Source of the DNA: Lepidostoma basale
Taxonomy: Eukaryota; Arthropoda; Insecta; Trichoptera; Lepidostomatidae
Assembly: GCA_022606425.2 (NCBI GenBank)
Contig: JAHDVF020000164.1
Coordinates: 62,001-126,000, forward strand
Length of the DNA stretch: 64,000 bases
Direction of reading: 5' to 3'
This document shows, in pieces, positions 22,437 through 34,404 of the stretch. Within the stretch, counting starts at the first letter, position 1. Every line of letters starts with the position of its first letter. The position numbers and the translations under genes are program-made. The notes beneath the pieces are model-generated. The model ran no database searches. It saw only the letters and a list, made by a program, of their open reading frames with translations, and had not been told where the DNA came from.

Positions 22437-22574
22437 ATTATTAGAAATTGAATAAATTGTGATATTATAACAGTATTTCAATTAAATAGTCGATAATGAT
22501 TTTATTTAATTTAAACGCATAAACATACTTATAAGTTCATTTCAAATTCAGAATTAATTAAATTTCGGGAATAA

Positions 22575-22705
22575 TCTCAGCAGTAAGATACTATTGGGAA
22601 GGCCGCCGAAGAGATGAAGGAAATTCTGGACGTCATCGTCCGGACAAATCACGGTCATAAACAGATAATACCTAAACCAAGAGGAAGAAGAAGCAGAAGA
22701 AGTAT
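22575..22705 (+). mobile_element. Non-LTR 3'-end fragment with (GAA)n tail
   Basis: Decayed LGRPPKR.RKFW.SSSGQI, then NR.YLNQEEEEAEE from 'ccaagaggaagaagaagcag'. Only the terminal ~120 bp survive. Confidence 0.5.
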
Positions 22706-22876
22706 TTGTGATGATCTCTACACATTAATACTGTGAAAATACATGAATATGATTTTTTATGGTTCAAAACATTGTAATTCTTTCGAAATACGTATAGATA
22801 TAAGTCAATAAAGCGAAATAGAAAAAAAATACGAAAAACTGCACCTGATGTGGGGTTGACCTGACCAAAGGGTTGA

Positions 22877-22916
22877 ATGACATGTTTCGCCTTGCTAGGC
22901 ACTATCAAATCAAATA
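22877..22916 (-). ncRNA. Hammerhead-like motif, PLE-1 family
   Basis: The minus strand reads TTTGATAGTGCC, the loop TAGCAA, GGCGAA, then ACATGT-C. Stem II GCC/GGC and the stem III palindrome are intact. Box 1 has TTGATAG instead of CTGATGA. Confidence 0.5.
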
Positions 22917-22944
22917 TTTTGTGTATTTGCAAAATCAGAATCAA

Positions 22945-23975
22945 ACCTTGGTTCCCCTTTAGATCATAATCAAATGGTGGTTACGTTTAAATAACATTTT
23001 AATTAGGTTACACATTTTAAATCAAAATACACAAAATAAAACTATTAATTGAAACAAAAGTTTAAAAAAATTTATATATATTATTATTTTATTTTACTTT
23101 TTAGCGTAAAACAAATTGATATAATGGATATAGATATCACATCAATTTTCATGATATGCAATAAGTAGCTACTTTATCACCTGTCACCATACTAAAGATT
23201 CCCATACTGTCGTCGCCGGGAATCGAGGGATTTTTAGAACAATTTACATTTTTGTGTAAGTTCACTTCTTAAACTACAAGAAGAATATATTAAATATAAT
23301 AATATTAACATTTTTATTTATAAACTTTTGAACATTCATATATACTATAATATTTAATTTGAAGTACATTAAAATTTCACGAAATTTGAATTTATTTACA
23401 AAGGCGCCATCTTTGAAATGACTTTCTAGTTTAACGTTTTCGATTACATAAATTCGTAAGAAGCCTAATACTTTAGTAAATTTATCTTCGAATCTCATTG
23501 TTTGTATAAAGAAACTTCCTTACAAAAACACGCAGAATAACTTGAATCGAGGACACCTACTTCCAACATGATTGATAAAAAAAATAGAAAAAATAAACTT
23601 TCTTCCTTCCAGGTCTCTGTTCTGTTGATACTAAATTAAAAACTTTGCGGTGGGGTATAATTTCACTTAGAAAAGAAGACATGAAGACTGATGTACGCCC
23701 AACTTTCCAAATCGTATACCAGGCGAAATAGAAAAATTTTCTACGTTTCTGTTTACTTACCCTGAAAACTTTAGCGATCTGTAAATTGTTTTTCTTTTGT
23801 CTAGTTTCCTACAGTTATGAAATAAAGTATCCACTTTTTGTAGCTTCTATACTGGTATCTAAGTTAAAAGTACGGTATGTCCCAACAAAATTAAAATGTT
23901 AAAATGTTAATTTATTGCTTCTTGAACAATAATCTAAAACTCCGTTAAATAATTAATACTAATAATAACTTCTGA
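22945..23975. other. AT-rich intron, no gene seen
   Basis: It includes a SINE-like scrap ('gtcgtcgccgggaatcgagg', about 23210) and a 'cttcttgaacaataatctaa' PLE-1 end at 23918-23965. Confidence 0.35.
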
Positions 23976-23977
23976 AT

Positions 23978-24695
23978 TCTAACTAACTAACTAACTAACC
24001 ATCACGCCGTCTCCCCGAAGGGGTAGGCAGAAAGAATGGACTGCCACACTTTTCTTTCCTGACATATTTCTCTCGCTTCCTCAACATTCATACATCGTGT
24101 CATGCACGCGCGTCGATTTCTCTGACTCCTCACATGGCCGACATTCAATATTTGATTTATTTGATCGCGCCACGTTTTCCTCGGTCTTCCTCTATTTCTG
24201 GTTCCATTTAAATCATTAACATATAATTTTTTTACCATTCTTTCTTCATTCATTCTTTCCATATGTCCAAACCATCTTAATGATCCTTTCATTATTTTGT
24301 TCATGACACCATCATTCGCACCGCATTCACTTCTTATATTTTCATTCGACACTCTATCATACACAGAGTATCCACACATTCGTCTAAGAGATCTCATTTC
24401 TACTGCATTTATTCTACTTTCATCCTTCTTTTGCCAGTTCCATGCTTCGCTTCCATACATAAGGGTCGGTAGAAGAACACCATTGTGCACTGCCATTCTA
24501 GCTTTTTTGGATAGGTTTTTGTTTGCGATGACAACTTTAAGTGCACCATTCACTTTGTTGCCTGCCCCAACCCTTCTTTCAATATCCCTCTCCACTCGCC
24601 CATCTCTTGTAAACATACTACCTAAATACTCGTACACAAACTCAACTACTTGCTCCAAGTTTTCACCATTCACGCTAATGTTGCAGACTGTCGAA
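23978..24695 (-). mobile_element. LINE-A copy with the longest continuous frame
   Basis: The frame 24673-24002 (223 codons) covers the part after the reverse transcriptase catalytic site: MNGENLEQVVEFVYEYLGSM, RDIERRV-AGNKVNGALKVV, ARMAVHNGVLLPTLMYGSEA, RRMCGYSVYDRVSNENIRSE, WFGHMERMNEERMVKKLY, RGRPRKTWRDQINQI, and WQSILSAYPFGETA. A two-residue insertion sits in EFVYeyLGSMF. The palm motif itself is absent (5' truncation). The tail is (TTAG)n. It is the reference for subfamily a. Confidence 0.88.
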
Positions 24696-24744
24696 TTCTA
24701 CATTTGTATTTTAGTTTATGAGATTGAAATGGGTCGCATTTATA

Positions 24745-24905
24745 AATATTTGATAATGCCGTAGAAAGGCAAAACTTTTCATTCCCATTAACAATATCAA
24801 TACTTTTAGAAAACAGACGTTTTCATTCGTATTAATTAATACGAATAAAAACGTCTAATACTTTCATACGAATCAGTTAATTTGAAGTGTGACATTAAAA
24901 AATAT
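24745..24905 (+). repeat. PLE-1 repeat with hammerhead-like core
   Basis: Core 24749-24785 reads TTTGATAATGCC, GTAGAAA, GGCAAA. The stem III palindrome is lost (AAAACTTTTC). Followed by 'gaaaacagacgttttcattc'. Confidence 0.5.
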
Positions 24906-25785
24906 ACAAACTACTTTGCTTTTTATGACGAATGTCGTTTAATAAATTATTTGAACAGATCGTTTTAAATTTTTATTGATTGATTATAATTAATCTATAG
25001 CTAATGTTTAAAATAAATAAAAATTTATAATATAGTAGCAAAATTTCAACAAATAACATATAACGTAATCAATGAAAAAAATATACTAGTTGTTTTTGTA
25101 TACAAAAAAACAGTGTTATTCTTCCCAAATAAAAATAGTTAAATTAAATGGATTGTACTTTAAAAATATCAGATGAATGTATACTAGCTTTCGGAAAGAA
25201 AAAAAAACAAAATTCTATTCAACGTTGAATTTATTAAGTTAAAATCTTGGCAAGAGAAATTTTAGAGGCAAACTTTTGCAACCACCTAGCTATTGAAACT
25301 AGTGGCAATTTTCAAATATATTAGCAACGGTGAAAAATTTCAAGTTTTTATTTTTAAAAAGCTGGGTTTTGCGCTTTTTTTTTACTTTGTTATCGATGAC
25401 TCTTAGGGGGTGCTACAATCTGGCAAAATCTCACCCCGAAGTCAATTTCCTATATTTAGCCCTTATCTTGTTGGTCTTGAACGATTGGTAACCGTTAAGT
25501 GATGACAGAAAAATTAAAATAAATTTATTAAAATACTGCTAGATCAATATTCAAAACCAGAAAAATCGTCTTGCGACTTGTTTGAGATGCTCTTTGAAAA
25601 ATTTGAATATAAGTTTTTCCTTTCCACTTCATTCTGACGTAAATACTTTCAAAGAAGAATATATTTTCTGTTAGTTCAAGATTGGTATGTTGTTAGGACA
25701 AGGGTAAATTTGTAACAAAACAATTGAGAATTAACTGTAAAAAAAAAACGACGGTGTGTGAAAAAATCATGCTCTCTATGGTATT
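24905..25785. other. AT-rich intron, no gene seen
   Basis: No known element ends or coding pattern. Confidence 0.35.
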
Positions 25786-26029
25786 GTAGAATTCACGCGA
25801 CAATAAAAATTGCGACAGACTAGTTGACCATCACAAGTCATGAGAAGCAATAGTTTAAAATGTGTATACGGTAATTGGGTTCAAACGATCTATTGTATAC
25901 AATAAAAACAAATAAATAAATACATCCAAATCCATTAAGGTTCAACAAATCTGTGTAGCCAAGTCGCTCGCAGCTCTGGTGATAGATGGATAAAACGCCT
26001 CTTTTGCTGGTGTCCTTTAACCCAGGAAC

Positions 26030-26175
26030 CCAGGATATTCTCAAATAAGATGGAGGGAAGATGTTAAAGAGACCACCGGTACGACATGTATGCGTGTTGC
26101 CCAGGATAGACAGACGTGGAAACAGATCGGCACTTATTTGGCAAAAGGTCCCAGATGCGTTTTTTTGTTGTTGTG
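26030..26175 (+). mobile_element. Non-LTR 3'-end fragment
   Basis: 'RWREDVKETTG' is followed by 'TCMRVAQDRQTWKQIGTYL', the W-x-x-D-V...A-x-D-R-x-x-W-K signature of RTE-like C-termini. A related scrap is inverted at 26460-26520. Confidence 0.55.
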
Positions 26176-26179
26176 AAAT

Positions 26180-27020
26180 TGAGTTAAATATATCATCAGA
26201 ATTATTTTTGCACACTTAATGTTTTAATAAAACGTTAGAGCTGTACTTTTTTTATTACATTTATTTAATGTATTTTTTTATGTACAATTGCATTCAACCC
26301 CTATTTTTTTAAAAACATTTTTATTCATTTAGTTACTAATATATCTTGTAGATAACGTTATACTACGTAAATTGACATTTGAAATAAACAATTTGAAACA
26401 CAAATAACATTTTTATAAATAATTCAAATAACGTAAAAATCTTATTATTGCTCTCCTGTAAAATTAATAAAAAAGCAGTTGGGACCTTTTGCCAAATCGG
26501 TACCGAAATAAAGGAGGTCTACGACGGATATAGACTGATGATGGTGACGAAATCTGCGTTTAGTAATTATAAAGTGACTATATTAATAGTTGTTTCTCTA
26601 TAAATAAAACACTTCAACAAGAAACGACTGTTATTTTACCAATGTACTTGCCGATAGCAAAAATGTAATATAATAAGCATTATTTATTTGTTGTTTCACC
26701 TCCACCTTTCTCTAAGGAATTTATGTAACGATTTTCATAGAAAATAAATATCTGATACCCAGTTTTATTGATAAAATGAAATATATTGGGGTAAATGGGG
26801 GAAGTTGGTAAGCTATGACCAATGTCAAGAGAGTAAAATAGGAATTTATTCCATTTTCAAAATTTTACACATCCTTGTAAAACGATGCTATGCAATTTAG
26901 CCTGATTTATATTATAATATCTTATATATACGCCATACTTTGTATTGTTATGATGCTTTATGTCTCTTTTTCTTTTTTAATATACTTTGTATAAACAACA
27001 CTTATATTTAAAAAAAAATT
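26180..27020. other. AT-rich intron, no gene seen
   Basis: Only an inverted non-LTR scrap at 26460-26520 is recognised. Confidence 0.35.
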
Positions 27021-27024
27021 ACAT

Positions 27025-27062
27025 ACACATGTTTCGGACAATCAGTCCTTCAGTGATTCATA
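27025..27062 (-). ncRNA. Decayed hammerhead-like motif beside Penelope endonuclease
   Basis: The minus strand reads CACTGA, the stem GGAC/GTCC, GAA, and the palindrome ACATGT, then G instead of C. Box 1 is incomplete. It lies about 180 bp after the endonuclease relic in the same orientation, as expected in a Penelope-like terminal repeat. Confidence 0.4.
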
Positions 27063-27239
27063 CATAAAGATACATAGGTATTTAAAATATTATGAAATTG
27101 TTTTAAAATGTTATAATGATTTATTTTGGAACATTAATGCTTTTGTTGTAACAAATATTATGATTCAATCTAAAATTTTAAATAATAAATTAAAGTTCTT
27201 ATTGGGGTTCAGGTAATTACTTACAACAAAGGAAATAAA

Positions 27240-27490
27240 TCAAAGATTGGACTTGACGTTTAATTTATTTGATTATTTATAATATATTCTTTATTTTTAA
27301 TTGCTTTTTTAATTTCTAAAATTTCGAGATTGCTCAAAGTTATACTCGTATATCTTTATTAAATGAATGATATTTTTCAATGAGGTGGTTAGCAAATTCA
27401 GAAAAAATATTATTAGACACATCTTATGTGCTCTTTTATTCTCATTTAAAATTACGCCTTGTTTTACCAATACAAAAAGATTTATAATAA
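27240..27490 (-). pseudogene. Penelope-like GIY-YIG endonuclease relic
   Basis: Penelope-like elements carry a reverse transcriptase plus a C-terminal GIY-YIG endonuclease. The minus strand, in three frames, reads SFCIGKTRRNFK, LRIKEHIR or its equivalent, NNIFSEFANHLIEKYHSFNK, and then TLSNLEILEIKKAIKNK. The I-G-K-T-x-R-x-F-K...R-x-x-E-H...N-H-L-I-E-x-x-H-S-F order is that of the Penelope endonuclease. At least two frameshifts. It parallels 31503-31680. Confidence 0.7.
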
Positions 27491-27727
27491 GTTAATAAGT
27501 AAGAAAGAGTCCGAGAATATTTTAAAAGCAAAAGAGCTGTTCGTGGAGCACCAGCTGCAAATTAATTATGTGATGTTGAAAAACAGAAAAGAAAGGGACG
27601 AATTATTGTAATGGATATAGTTCGTGTTATGAAGATATAAAAGGTGAAAAATATGTGTTAATTATTATAATGTCATAAATATCTCCTGTAAAATTACAGC
27701 TCTAAATACAATTGTACACTGAACGAG

Positions 27728-28215
27728 GTTCTTCTTCTTCTTCTTCTTTCCTTATATACTTTTGGTCTGCTCCTGAAATTATGATGGCCTCTCTTGAGAG
27801 GTTGATTCCCAACTATCTCTCCATCTCTTCGGCGGTCTTCCGGGGGAACTGATGCGCCTATGTGGGATTCTGGTGGGATCTGTCCTCTGCACGTGCGCAT
27901 TCCAATATCTTCTTGCGTTGTCTGCCCCATCTCACGACATCCTCCACCTTGCAGATCTCGCAGATAGCCGCGTTCCTCACCCTTTCTCGAATCGTCTTTC
28001 CTGCTATCATCCTCAGCATCTCTACCACCCGTACTCTAGCCTCTGCTCTTGTGGTATCCGCTCTGGTCTCAATGATATATGTCAGTATAGGCCTTACGCA
28101 GGTTTTATACATTCTGACCTTACTGTCAGTTCTCATATACTTGTTTTTCCATATTATGTCCTTGAGACAACCTGATACCGCCGAAGCCTTGTTGACTTCA
28201 ATTCACTTTGAAAGT
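27728..28215 (-). mobile_element. LINE-E copy, (GAA)n tail
   Basis: The minus strand reads KYMRTDSKVRMYKTCVRPIL then TYIIETRADTTRAEARVRVV, GKTIRERVRNAAICEICKVE, DVVRWGRQR, and a decayed end before (GAA)n at 27729-27748. ETRADT is the usual Y-G-x-E-x-W position in related LINEs. A second copy of the upstream part is at 16240-16475. Confidence 0.7.
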
Positions 28216-28219
28216 TATT

Positions 28220-28925
28220 CGAAATTCACACGATGTGCATGCCCGAGAACGTTTCTGGATTATTTTTTAAAACATTCTGATTATTGTTGTTTCTACACTA
28301 TGACAGCAGTGTAGAATACAAAAGGAAAACAATTTGTTATAGTTACCTGTAAAAATTTAAAATGTGTGAAAAAAAAAGATTTACATTAAAAGTTAAAACG
28401 ATTGTAATGTGAACCAAGTATTTAAATGGCATGAAATCTTTACTTTCCTAAATATTTCGCGGGTTGCAACTAGTTTTCAGTATTTTGCAAATATAAGTTC
28501 TTGTACGCATTTAATTATTTTTTTGTTTAAAATATGCGATTGAACAGAAAAAAATTAGGGGCGCGTTTAGATTTTCTTCTAACTTCTATCAAGTCGAATT
28601 TCTTTGTAATATTTAATGGAATTTAAATATTGGAATGGAATATAAAATATATACTTTTACTTGTGAGGGTTGGCCTTTTCAATTCCTTCTAATTAAGTTA
28701 TTTTTCTTTTCACAAAAATAAATCGAATACTTACGTTGATTTAAAAAGTTGGATTTAAGCGAGTAAAATGTGAATATTTAGTATTGACAAAATCAGTTTA
28801 TTTTTCAGGAGTGAAATATTTTGCCTATTTGATATATATTATGGAGTAAGAATTTGTTATTCAAAAGCATTTCATAAAATTATTGAAAAATAAATAAAAA
28901 TTCGATTTTCTTTTGGCATGGTGAC
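28220..28925. other. AT-rich intron, no gene seen
   Basis: No element or coding pattern recognised. Confidence 0.35.
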
Positions 28926-28929
28926 AAGT

Positions 28930-29455
28930 AAAGGGTAGGCAGACATAATGGACGGCCACAATGTTCTTGCCTGACACACTTTTCTCACTTCCTCAACATT
29001 CATTCACCGTGTAACGCACACAAGTCGATTTCTACGACTCCTCGATATTAAAAAAAAATTTAATTGATCATGCTACGTTTTCCACTATTTCTAGTTCTGT
29101 TTATGTCGTTTAGATACCCTTTTTTACCATAATATCTTCATTTAATCTTTCCATATGTTCAAACCATATTATTGATGCATTCATTATTTTATTCATAACA
29201 CTTTCATTCGCACTGCATTCACTTCTTATATTTGAATTTGATTACTCTATCATATACCGATTTGCACATATTTGTCTAAGAGATTTAATTTTCTTCTGAA
29301 TTTATCATACTTTCATACTTGCCAGTTCCATGCTTCACTGCCTTACATGAGGTTTGGTACAAGAACGCCATTGTGAACTGCCATTTTTGATTTTTTTATA
29401 AAGGTTTTTATTTGCGATGACAACTTCAAGCGCACCATTCACTTTGCTGAAATTT
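28930..29455 (-). mobile_element. LINE-A copy, decayed
   Basis: The full C-terminal block is recognisable from 'aaagggtaggcagacataat' to 'cattcactttgctgaaattt', with many indels. The TTAG tail is gone. Confidence 0.7.
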
Positions 29456-29459
29456 TTTT

Positions 29460-30180
29460 TGGGTAGTATTGGGAATTTTTTTTATCTAGTTGGTGCCCGG
29501 TATGATAAAAATAGTTGATGCTTTTCTATAGTCAATGTATACATTATCATAGTTCAGTATGCATTTTTGTTGATTTCTATTATATATGTTTATAGAATTG
29601 ACCTATCACGGAGAGCCGTTTTACCCCAGCCTCCCCTATCGGTTGTCTTGTAAATTTAAGGAAACAAATATTCCATAAACATCGGATATAATCCAAAACC
29701 TCGCAACTCACCTAAAAAGGTGCGCGTAAATAACGGTTTGCGTTACGTGTATTTTTACCGTTTACGTAAATTACCGAAACGTATACGAGAATTTTCTCGG
29801 CTGGAAGTGGGTTTTTTTTTATCGGACAGTTTATTTTTCCGAAGCATCTCTACACAAATTTACTTCGTTTTTATTTTTACAGTCAAGATAGATTATGCGG
29901 AAAAGGTGGAGGTTATTTATGATCATCCTGTATTTATGTTATAGTCTCCGCCAGAGCACGGTCAGAGCTGCCGTTCAGAAAGCAAGACACGTCGTTAAAA
30001 ACTACAGGTTGTTTTTTTTTTATTACGAAAATTATTTTTGTGTTTTATACAAAGTTATCATTAAATTAAAATTAGATGAGCTTAATGATTGTTTTGAATA
30101 CATCATTTTAAATATTTTATTTTATCTTGAATAATGACTTAGATTTAATATGTAATGAAATATGCGTTGCAAAATGTGAT
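29460..30180. other. Intron, partly non-repetitive, no gene seen
   Basis: 29600-29990 is somewhat GC-richer with frames of 74-79 codons that lack domain signs. Confidence 0.35.
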
Positions 30181-30214
30181 AAAGCCTTAATGAGGTGTTA
30201 TCAAATTTAAAAAC

Positions 30215-30335
30215 CTTGGAATTGAAAGCTGTTTATGTTCCACTTCAAGTTGTTAAATATTGTTATAGAATAAAAATATTGACCACGACGTGTTTCGGAG
30301 GTGACCTCCATCCACAGGTGTAAATGTATGACAAA
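30215..30335 (-). ncRNA. Hammerhead-like motif, PLE-3 family
   Basis: Core 30285-30322 on the minus strand: CAC-CTGTGGATGGAGG, loop, CCTCC-GAA, then ACACGT-C and GTG. Stem II is 5 bp or more, and stem I is CAC/GTG. The adjoining 'accttggaattgaaagctg' block is shared with 13923 and 14560. Confidence 0.55.
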
Positions 30336-30337
30336 AT

Positions 30338-30960
30338 AATTAATTGTATCTCAATAGAGACGAAGATGTAAATTATTTGGAAACAGAATTCAATTCAATT
30401 TATTTTTAAATCATAAACATTACAGTATATAATCAAAGCGCTTAAGACTATACAGGTAGGTAAAAAAAAACTATTTTAAACAGTCAATACAATAAAGAAA
30501 TTTAAAAATAGACAAAAACACAAAAAAACACGAGATAATTAAAAAATAAAGACCAAATAAATAATTAGAAACAATAAGAAGAACAACACATTATTTAAGA
30601 GATAGATGTTTTCTGAGGAAAGCCTCACTATCGTGGAAGATGTCCACATCCGAAGAGATGCGGTTTAGAAGGATTATTGCCCTGCCCACGGGCATAACTT
30701 TAGGTAAATTGGTTCTACACAGTGGCAGGTGAAATAATCTATGTTGCCTTTGTCGCAGATAATTGTCAGGGACAAACAAAGTCAAGTCATTCAAAATATC
30801 CGAGTTGTATACGAGTATATGCTACATGTTGAGAGTTGTGCACATTTCACATATTTTAGTTCAATCTACACTAGCGCCATCTATTGAGATTAGATGTAAG
30901 CATTAAGCAGAAAACCTTTATTAATGTAATGTGAAAGGTTATCAACCCAATGACACATAG
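30338..30960. mobile_element. 254-827-type DNA element pieces around a CR1-like fragment
   Basis: 'aattgtatctcaatagagac' at 30341 and 'ctacactagcgccatctatt' at 30870 are family pieces. Between them a CR1-like C-terminal end lies on the minus strand (30794-30591: FVPDNYLRQRQHRLFHLPLC, RTNLPKVMPVGRAIILLNR, VDIFHDSEAFLRKHL). Confidence 0.5.
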
Positions 30961-31331
30961 ACAACCCCTGGAGAAAACTCTCCAAATTTTATATGCTTTT
31001 AACTAAAAAACTACTTTTAACTTAAGTTAACTAAACTTCAAAACACGAAAGATTTATTATATAAAGATAAAATATTATGACTCATTCTTAAAATTTCAAG
31101 TACCAATTACAGTGGGGAAAACACACATTTACATATCAATACAATACACTGGAAAAATAAATTTGAATTAAAAAAAATACCAATACTAATAGTTTTTTGA
31201 ACTAATAATTGATTTTAAACACATATTTACAAAGAGTTTATTCAATTGCAAGGTTATTTCAATAGAAATACACAGGTGTAACCATCAATAAAGTGAAAAA
31301 AAATCTAATAAATAGTATTTCATAATTTAAG

Positions 31332-31405
31332 AGGCGAAAAGAGAAGGATGGAGTGCCGCATCTGTTAAAGTGTGGCAGTCCATTAGTTAATTTAGTTAGT
31401 TATTT
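31332..31405 (+). mobile_element. N-element fragment
   Basis: 'gcgaaaagagaaggatggag', 'tgccgcatctgttaaagtgt', then a shortened LINE-A end. Confidence 0.55.
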
Positions 31406-31502
31406 ATAAATTGAATATTTCTTCTAAAAGACAAGGAAGATAAATTTTCTCATTCAAGGAAGATAAACTTATAAACTGAAATGTAATGATCGCTCATTTT
31501 TT

Positions 31503-31680
31503 TATATAGGGAAAACATGGCGAAATTTTAAATTAAGAATAAAAGAGCACATAAGATGTCTCTCTAATAATATGTTTCTAATTTGCTAATCACCTCATTG
31601 AAAAAGATCATTCATTTAATATTGAAAATGGCGTTGAAATTTTGCATGTATAGTAAATTCGAATGACGGAGTTATAAGCG
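31503..31680 (+). pseudogene. Penelope-like GIY-YIG endonuclease relic
   Basis: Frame one reads FYIGKTWRNFKLRIKEHIRC then LSNN. After a frameshift it reads FANHLIEKDHSFNIENGVEI then LHV. Y-I-G-K-T, R-x-K-E-H and N-H-L-I-E-x-x-H are the conserved endonuclease positions of Penelope-like elements. It is immediately followed by decayed sequence and the LINE-A copy at 31735. Confidence 0.78.
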
Positions 31681-31734
31681 TACATACATAAATGATTATT
31701 ATATAATAATAAAAGAATATCGAGTAAAACGTGA

Positions 31735-32430
31735 CACGATAAAATAAATCTAATATTAAATGTCGTGCATGTGAGGAGTGCGAAGAACCACAAAAACACT
31801 ATTGTACAAGACCCTGATCAAACCAGTCCTCACATATGCCTCTGAAACCTGGGTGATGACAAAACACACTGAAAGGTCCATCGCAGCATTTGAAAGAAGG
31901 GTTCTTAGGACAATATATGGCCCAGTGAGAGACCACAATGGTTGGCGTCGTCGATATAACCGAGAGCTATATGATATCTATAAAGAGCCCGATGTGATCA
32001 GATCCATCAAAGTAGGGCGCTTGAGATGGGCTGGTCACATAATCAGAATGGACGACGACAACCCTACAAAACGCCTCACGCTCTCAGTACCACAGGGACG
32101 TAGAAGACCAGGAAGGCCCAAAATGCGATGGATGGACAGTGTCAACACGGATGCATCGGTGTTGCAAGTGAGAAATTGGAGAATAAGGGCATCAAACAGA
32201 CAAGAATGGAGGAAGCTCCTGGATTCAGCCAAGGCCCACCCAGGGCTGTCGAGCTTAGGATGATGGATGATGATGTGAGGAGTCCAAGAAATCCACGAGG
32301 GTGCATAACATGATATATGAATGTTGAAGAATCAAGAGAAATGTGTGAGAAAACAGTGTGGTAGTTCGTTCTTTCTGCTTCCACCTTCGAGGAGATGGCG
32401 TGATTGTAAGGTTAGGTTAGGCTAGTTAGT
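31735..32430 (+). mobile_element. LINE-A copy split by LINE-C
   Basis: Left part 31735-31779 ends at 'gtgaggagt'. Right part from 32273 repeats it and continues to 'gagatggcgtgattgtaagg'. The tail is decayed. Confidence 0.8.
31780..32272 (+). mobile_element. LINE-C insertion, intact C-terminal frame, 11-bp TSD
   Basis: A 493-bp 5'-truncated non-LTR element flanked by ATGTGAGGAGT at 31769-31779 and 32273-32283. The frame to the stop at 32261 is open: LLYKTLIKPVLTYASETWVM, FERRVLRTIYGPVRDHNGW, RWAGHIIRMDDDN, RRRPGRPKMRWMDSV. It ends in a (GAT)n-like tail. The clean duplication and uninterrupted frame make it one of the youngest insertions here. Confidence 0.88.
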
Positions 32431-32673
32431 TTAGTAAATAAATCTAGGGAAGTAATTAAAAAATATATTTTTTATAGGAAATAGCAGGAAAGATAATAAC
32501 ATAATTATTTTGGATAACGCAAATACTCTTTTAACCCTTTGCATTATTATTTTTTTACGTGCCTCAATTTTGTTATTAATTTACAAAAAAGGCACAAGGT
32601 AGGAAGTCCCTTAAAATTCCGTATTAAAATAGTCGAGTCTAGGTCAAGATAGAAGTTGGTGTAAGGTATACTA

Positions 32674-33048
32674 CATATCGTCACCTGAGAGTAAGAAGGT
32701 TCCAACTGTCAGAAGTAAAAAGCTGAGAAAAATTAAGTCAAAGTTTTATTGGTTTCGGGTGTGTATCTTGGAATAAAAGGATTCCATCTGAAGCAGATGA
32801 AATTCTTGAAACGTGTAAATTTTATCTGGCAACAGTTGGAATAATAAAGATCTGAGTTTAAGTGAATCGTGTGTTTTGAATGATCAGATGGTACATGATT
32901 CCTTTCTTACCATCAAAATGACGATACTATTATATGTTTTTTATAATTGTATATATAGATATGGTTAGTAAGAACCCTTTTCACGAAAAAAGCCAAATGT
33001 GACATTTTGTTAGTTGGAACCCTCTTACTCTCAGGTGACGATATGTCG
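32674..33048. mobile_element. MITE with inverted arms
   Basis: The left arm 'atatcgtcacctgagagtaa' (32686) and the right arm 'ttactctcaggtgacgatat' (33025) are inverted copies of about 36 bp. No coding content. Superfamily unassigned. Confidence 0.6.
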
Positions 33049-33059
33049 AATCACACTCG

Positions 33060-33880
33060 ACATTATTGTGGTAAAGGTTAATGCAATTATTATTTTATCC
33101 TCAATAATATTATTTGTTAGATATAAATTGCTTGATTTCAGTACAATTACGTATTTAAAAACATGCATATAATTTGAGAAATATCATTACATATGTGTTT
33201 CCAAATTAAATATACTCGCACATACAAATGTGTTCAAATCGTTGTCGATAAAAAAAATACTTAATCCTAGGTAATGTCCGCAGACTCGGCGTGGACATAT
33301 CTAGTTTACTGACTTCTTTTGGTATTCGGATAGTCATCAACACATGTCACTTTTACTGAATATAAAATCTTATTTAGCTATTAATAAGAAAATATTTTCA
33401 ATTTACCAAATTCTTTCTTATCAAAATATGTAATACAAAAATAGCATCAAATTGTATTTTTTATTTACATGACAATATTAGGTGCGTTTAAAGAAATTTA
33501 AGAAAATTGAAAGTTATTTTTTGATTAAATAAACCGAGATATTTTTTCCGAGATTGTCCCGGTCCGCGTTCCATTGGACAGCTCGGAAGTGACAAAATCA
33601 GGAAATTTTACGAAAATAAACACGTTCCGGCGTATCAAGATCTGAATTTCTCAAACCTTTGGCAAGGGTATTGGGAGGGTAGTCGAGCGGGAAAAAGAAG
33701 AAATAAAGTGATCTAGAAATTGGCTAATGGAGCCTGTAATGACGTAGCCCAGGCACAGTTTGGAAATGTTTGGTAAAGTGTTTGGGGAAAAAATTACGTA
33801 GAATTGTTAAATTGTTTGTAAAACAATACAAGTGTATATATAAAAATAAAACTGTGTTCTTAAACTTCATGTAATATAAA
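33060..33880. other. Intron, no gene seen; GC-richer patch 33540-33800
   Basis: The patch does not recur in the window and has no clear frame. It is a possible conserved non-coding stretch. Confidence 0.3.
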
Positions 33881-34404
33881 CCAAATACATTTAAAACAAT
33901 CTAATGATTTTGCTGAAATCTCTTTTGCAAACAATGACTTTTTTATTAAACACTTCCACTTAGTGTATTTATTTCGACAGCTATACAAAAATATATCTAG
34001 AAGTACGAGTAGTTAGTAAAAAAACATCGTTTTATTTCATTATTATTTCTAATACATTTATTTATAATAGTTTAAAGTTATCTCAAATAATGTTCCTACA
34101 TATCCAAAGTTATAGGTTATACATTGAATTTTAAATTCTAAATCACTAAAAAAATAACAGTTTATTATTTAAAAAAACAAATTACCATACGGTGTATTTG
34201 TGATTTCATTATTCACTTGTAAATTAAATAATATTGATGAAATCGTAGGTTTTCAAAAGTTTCAAAATGAGTCATACGTTTTGCCTTTTCCATGGCAATA
34301 CAAAATGGGTATGAGAATGCTTTCATTCAAGAAACTACATATTATTATTTTTACAGCAAAACGTACAAAAAATATTATATTATTTTACACGTGTGTATCT
34401 TCCA

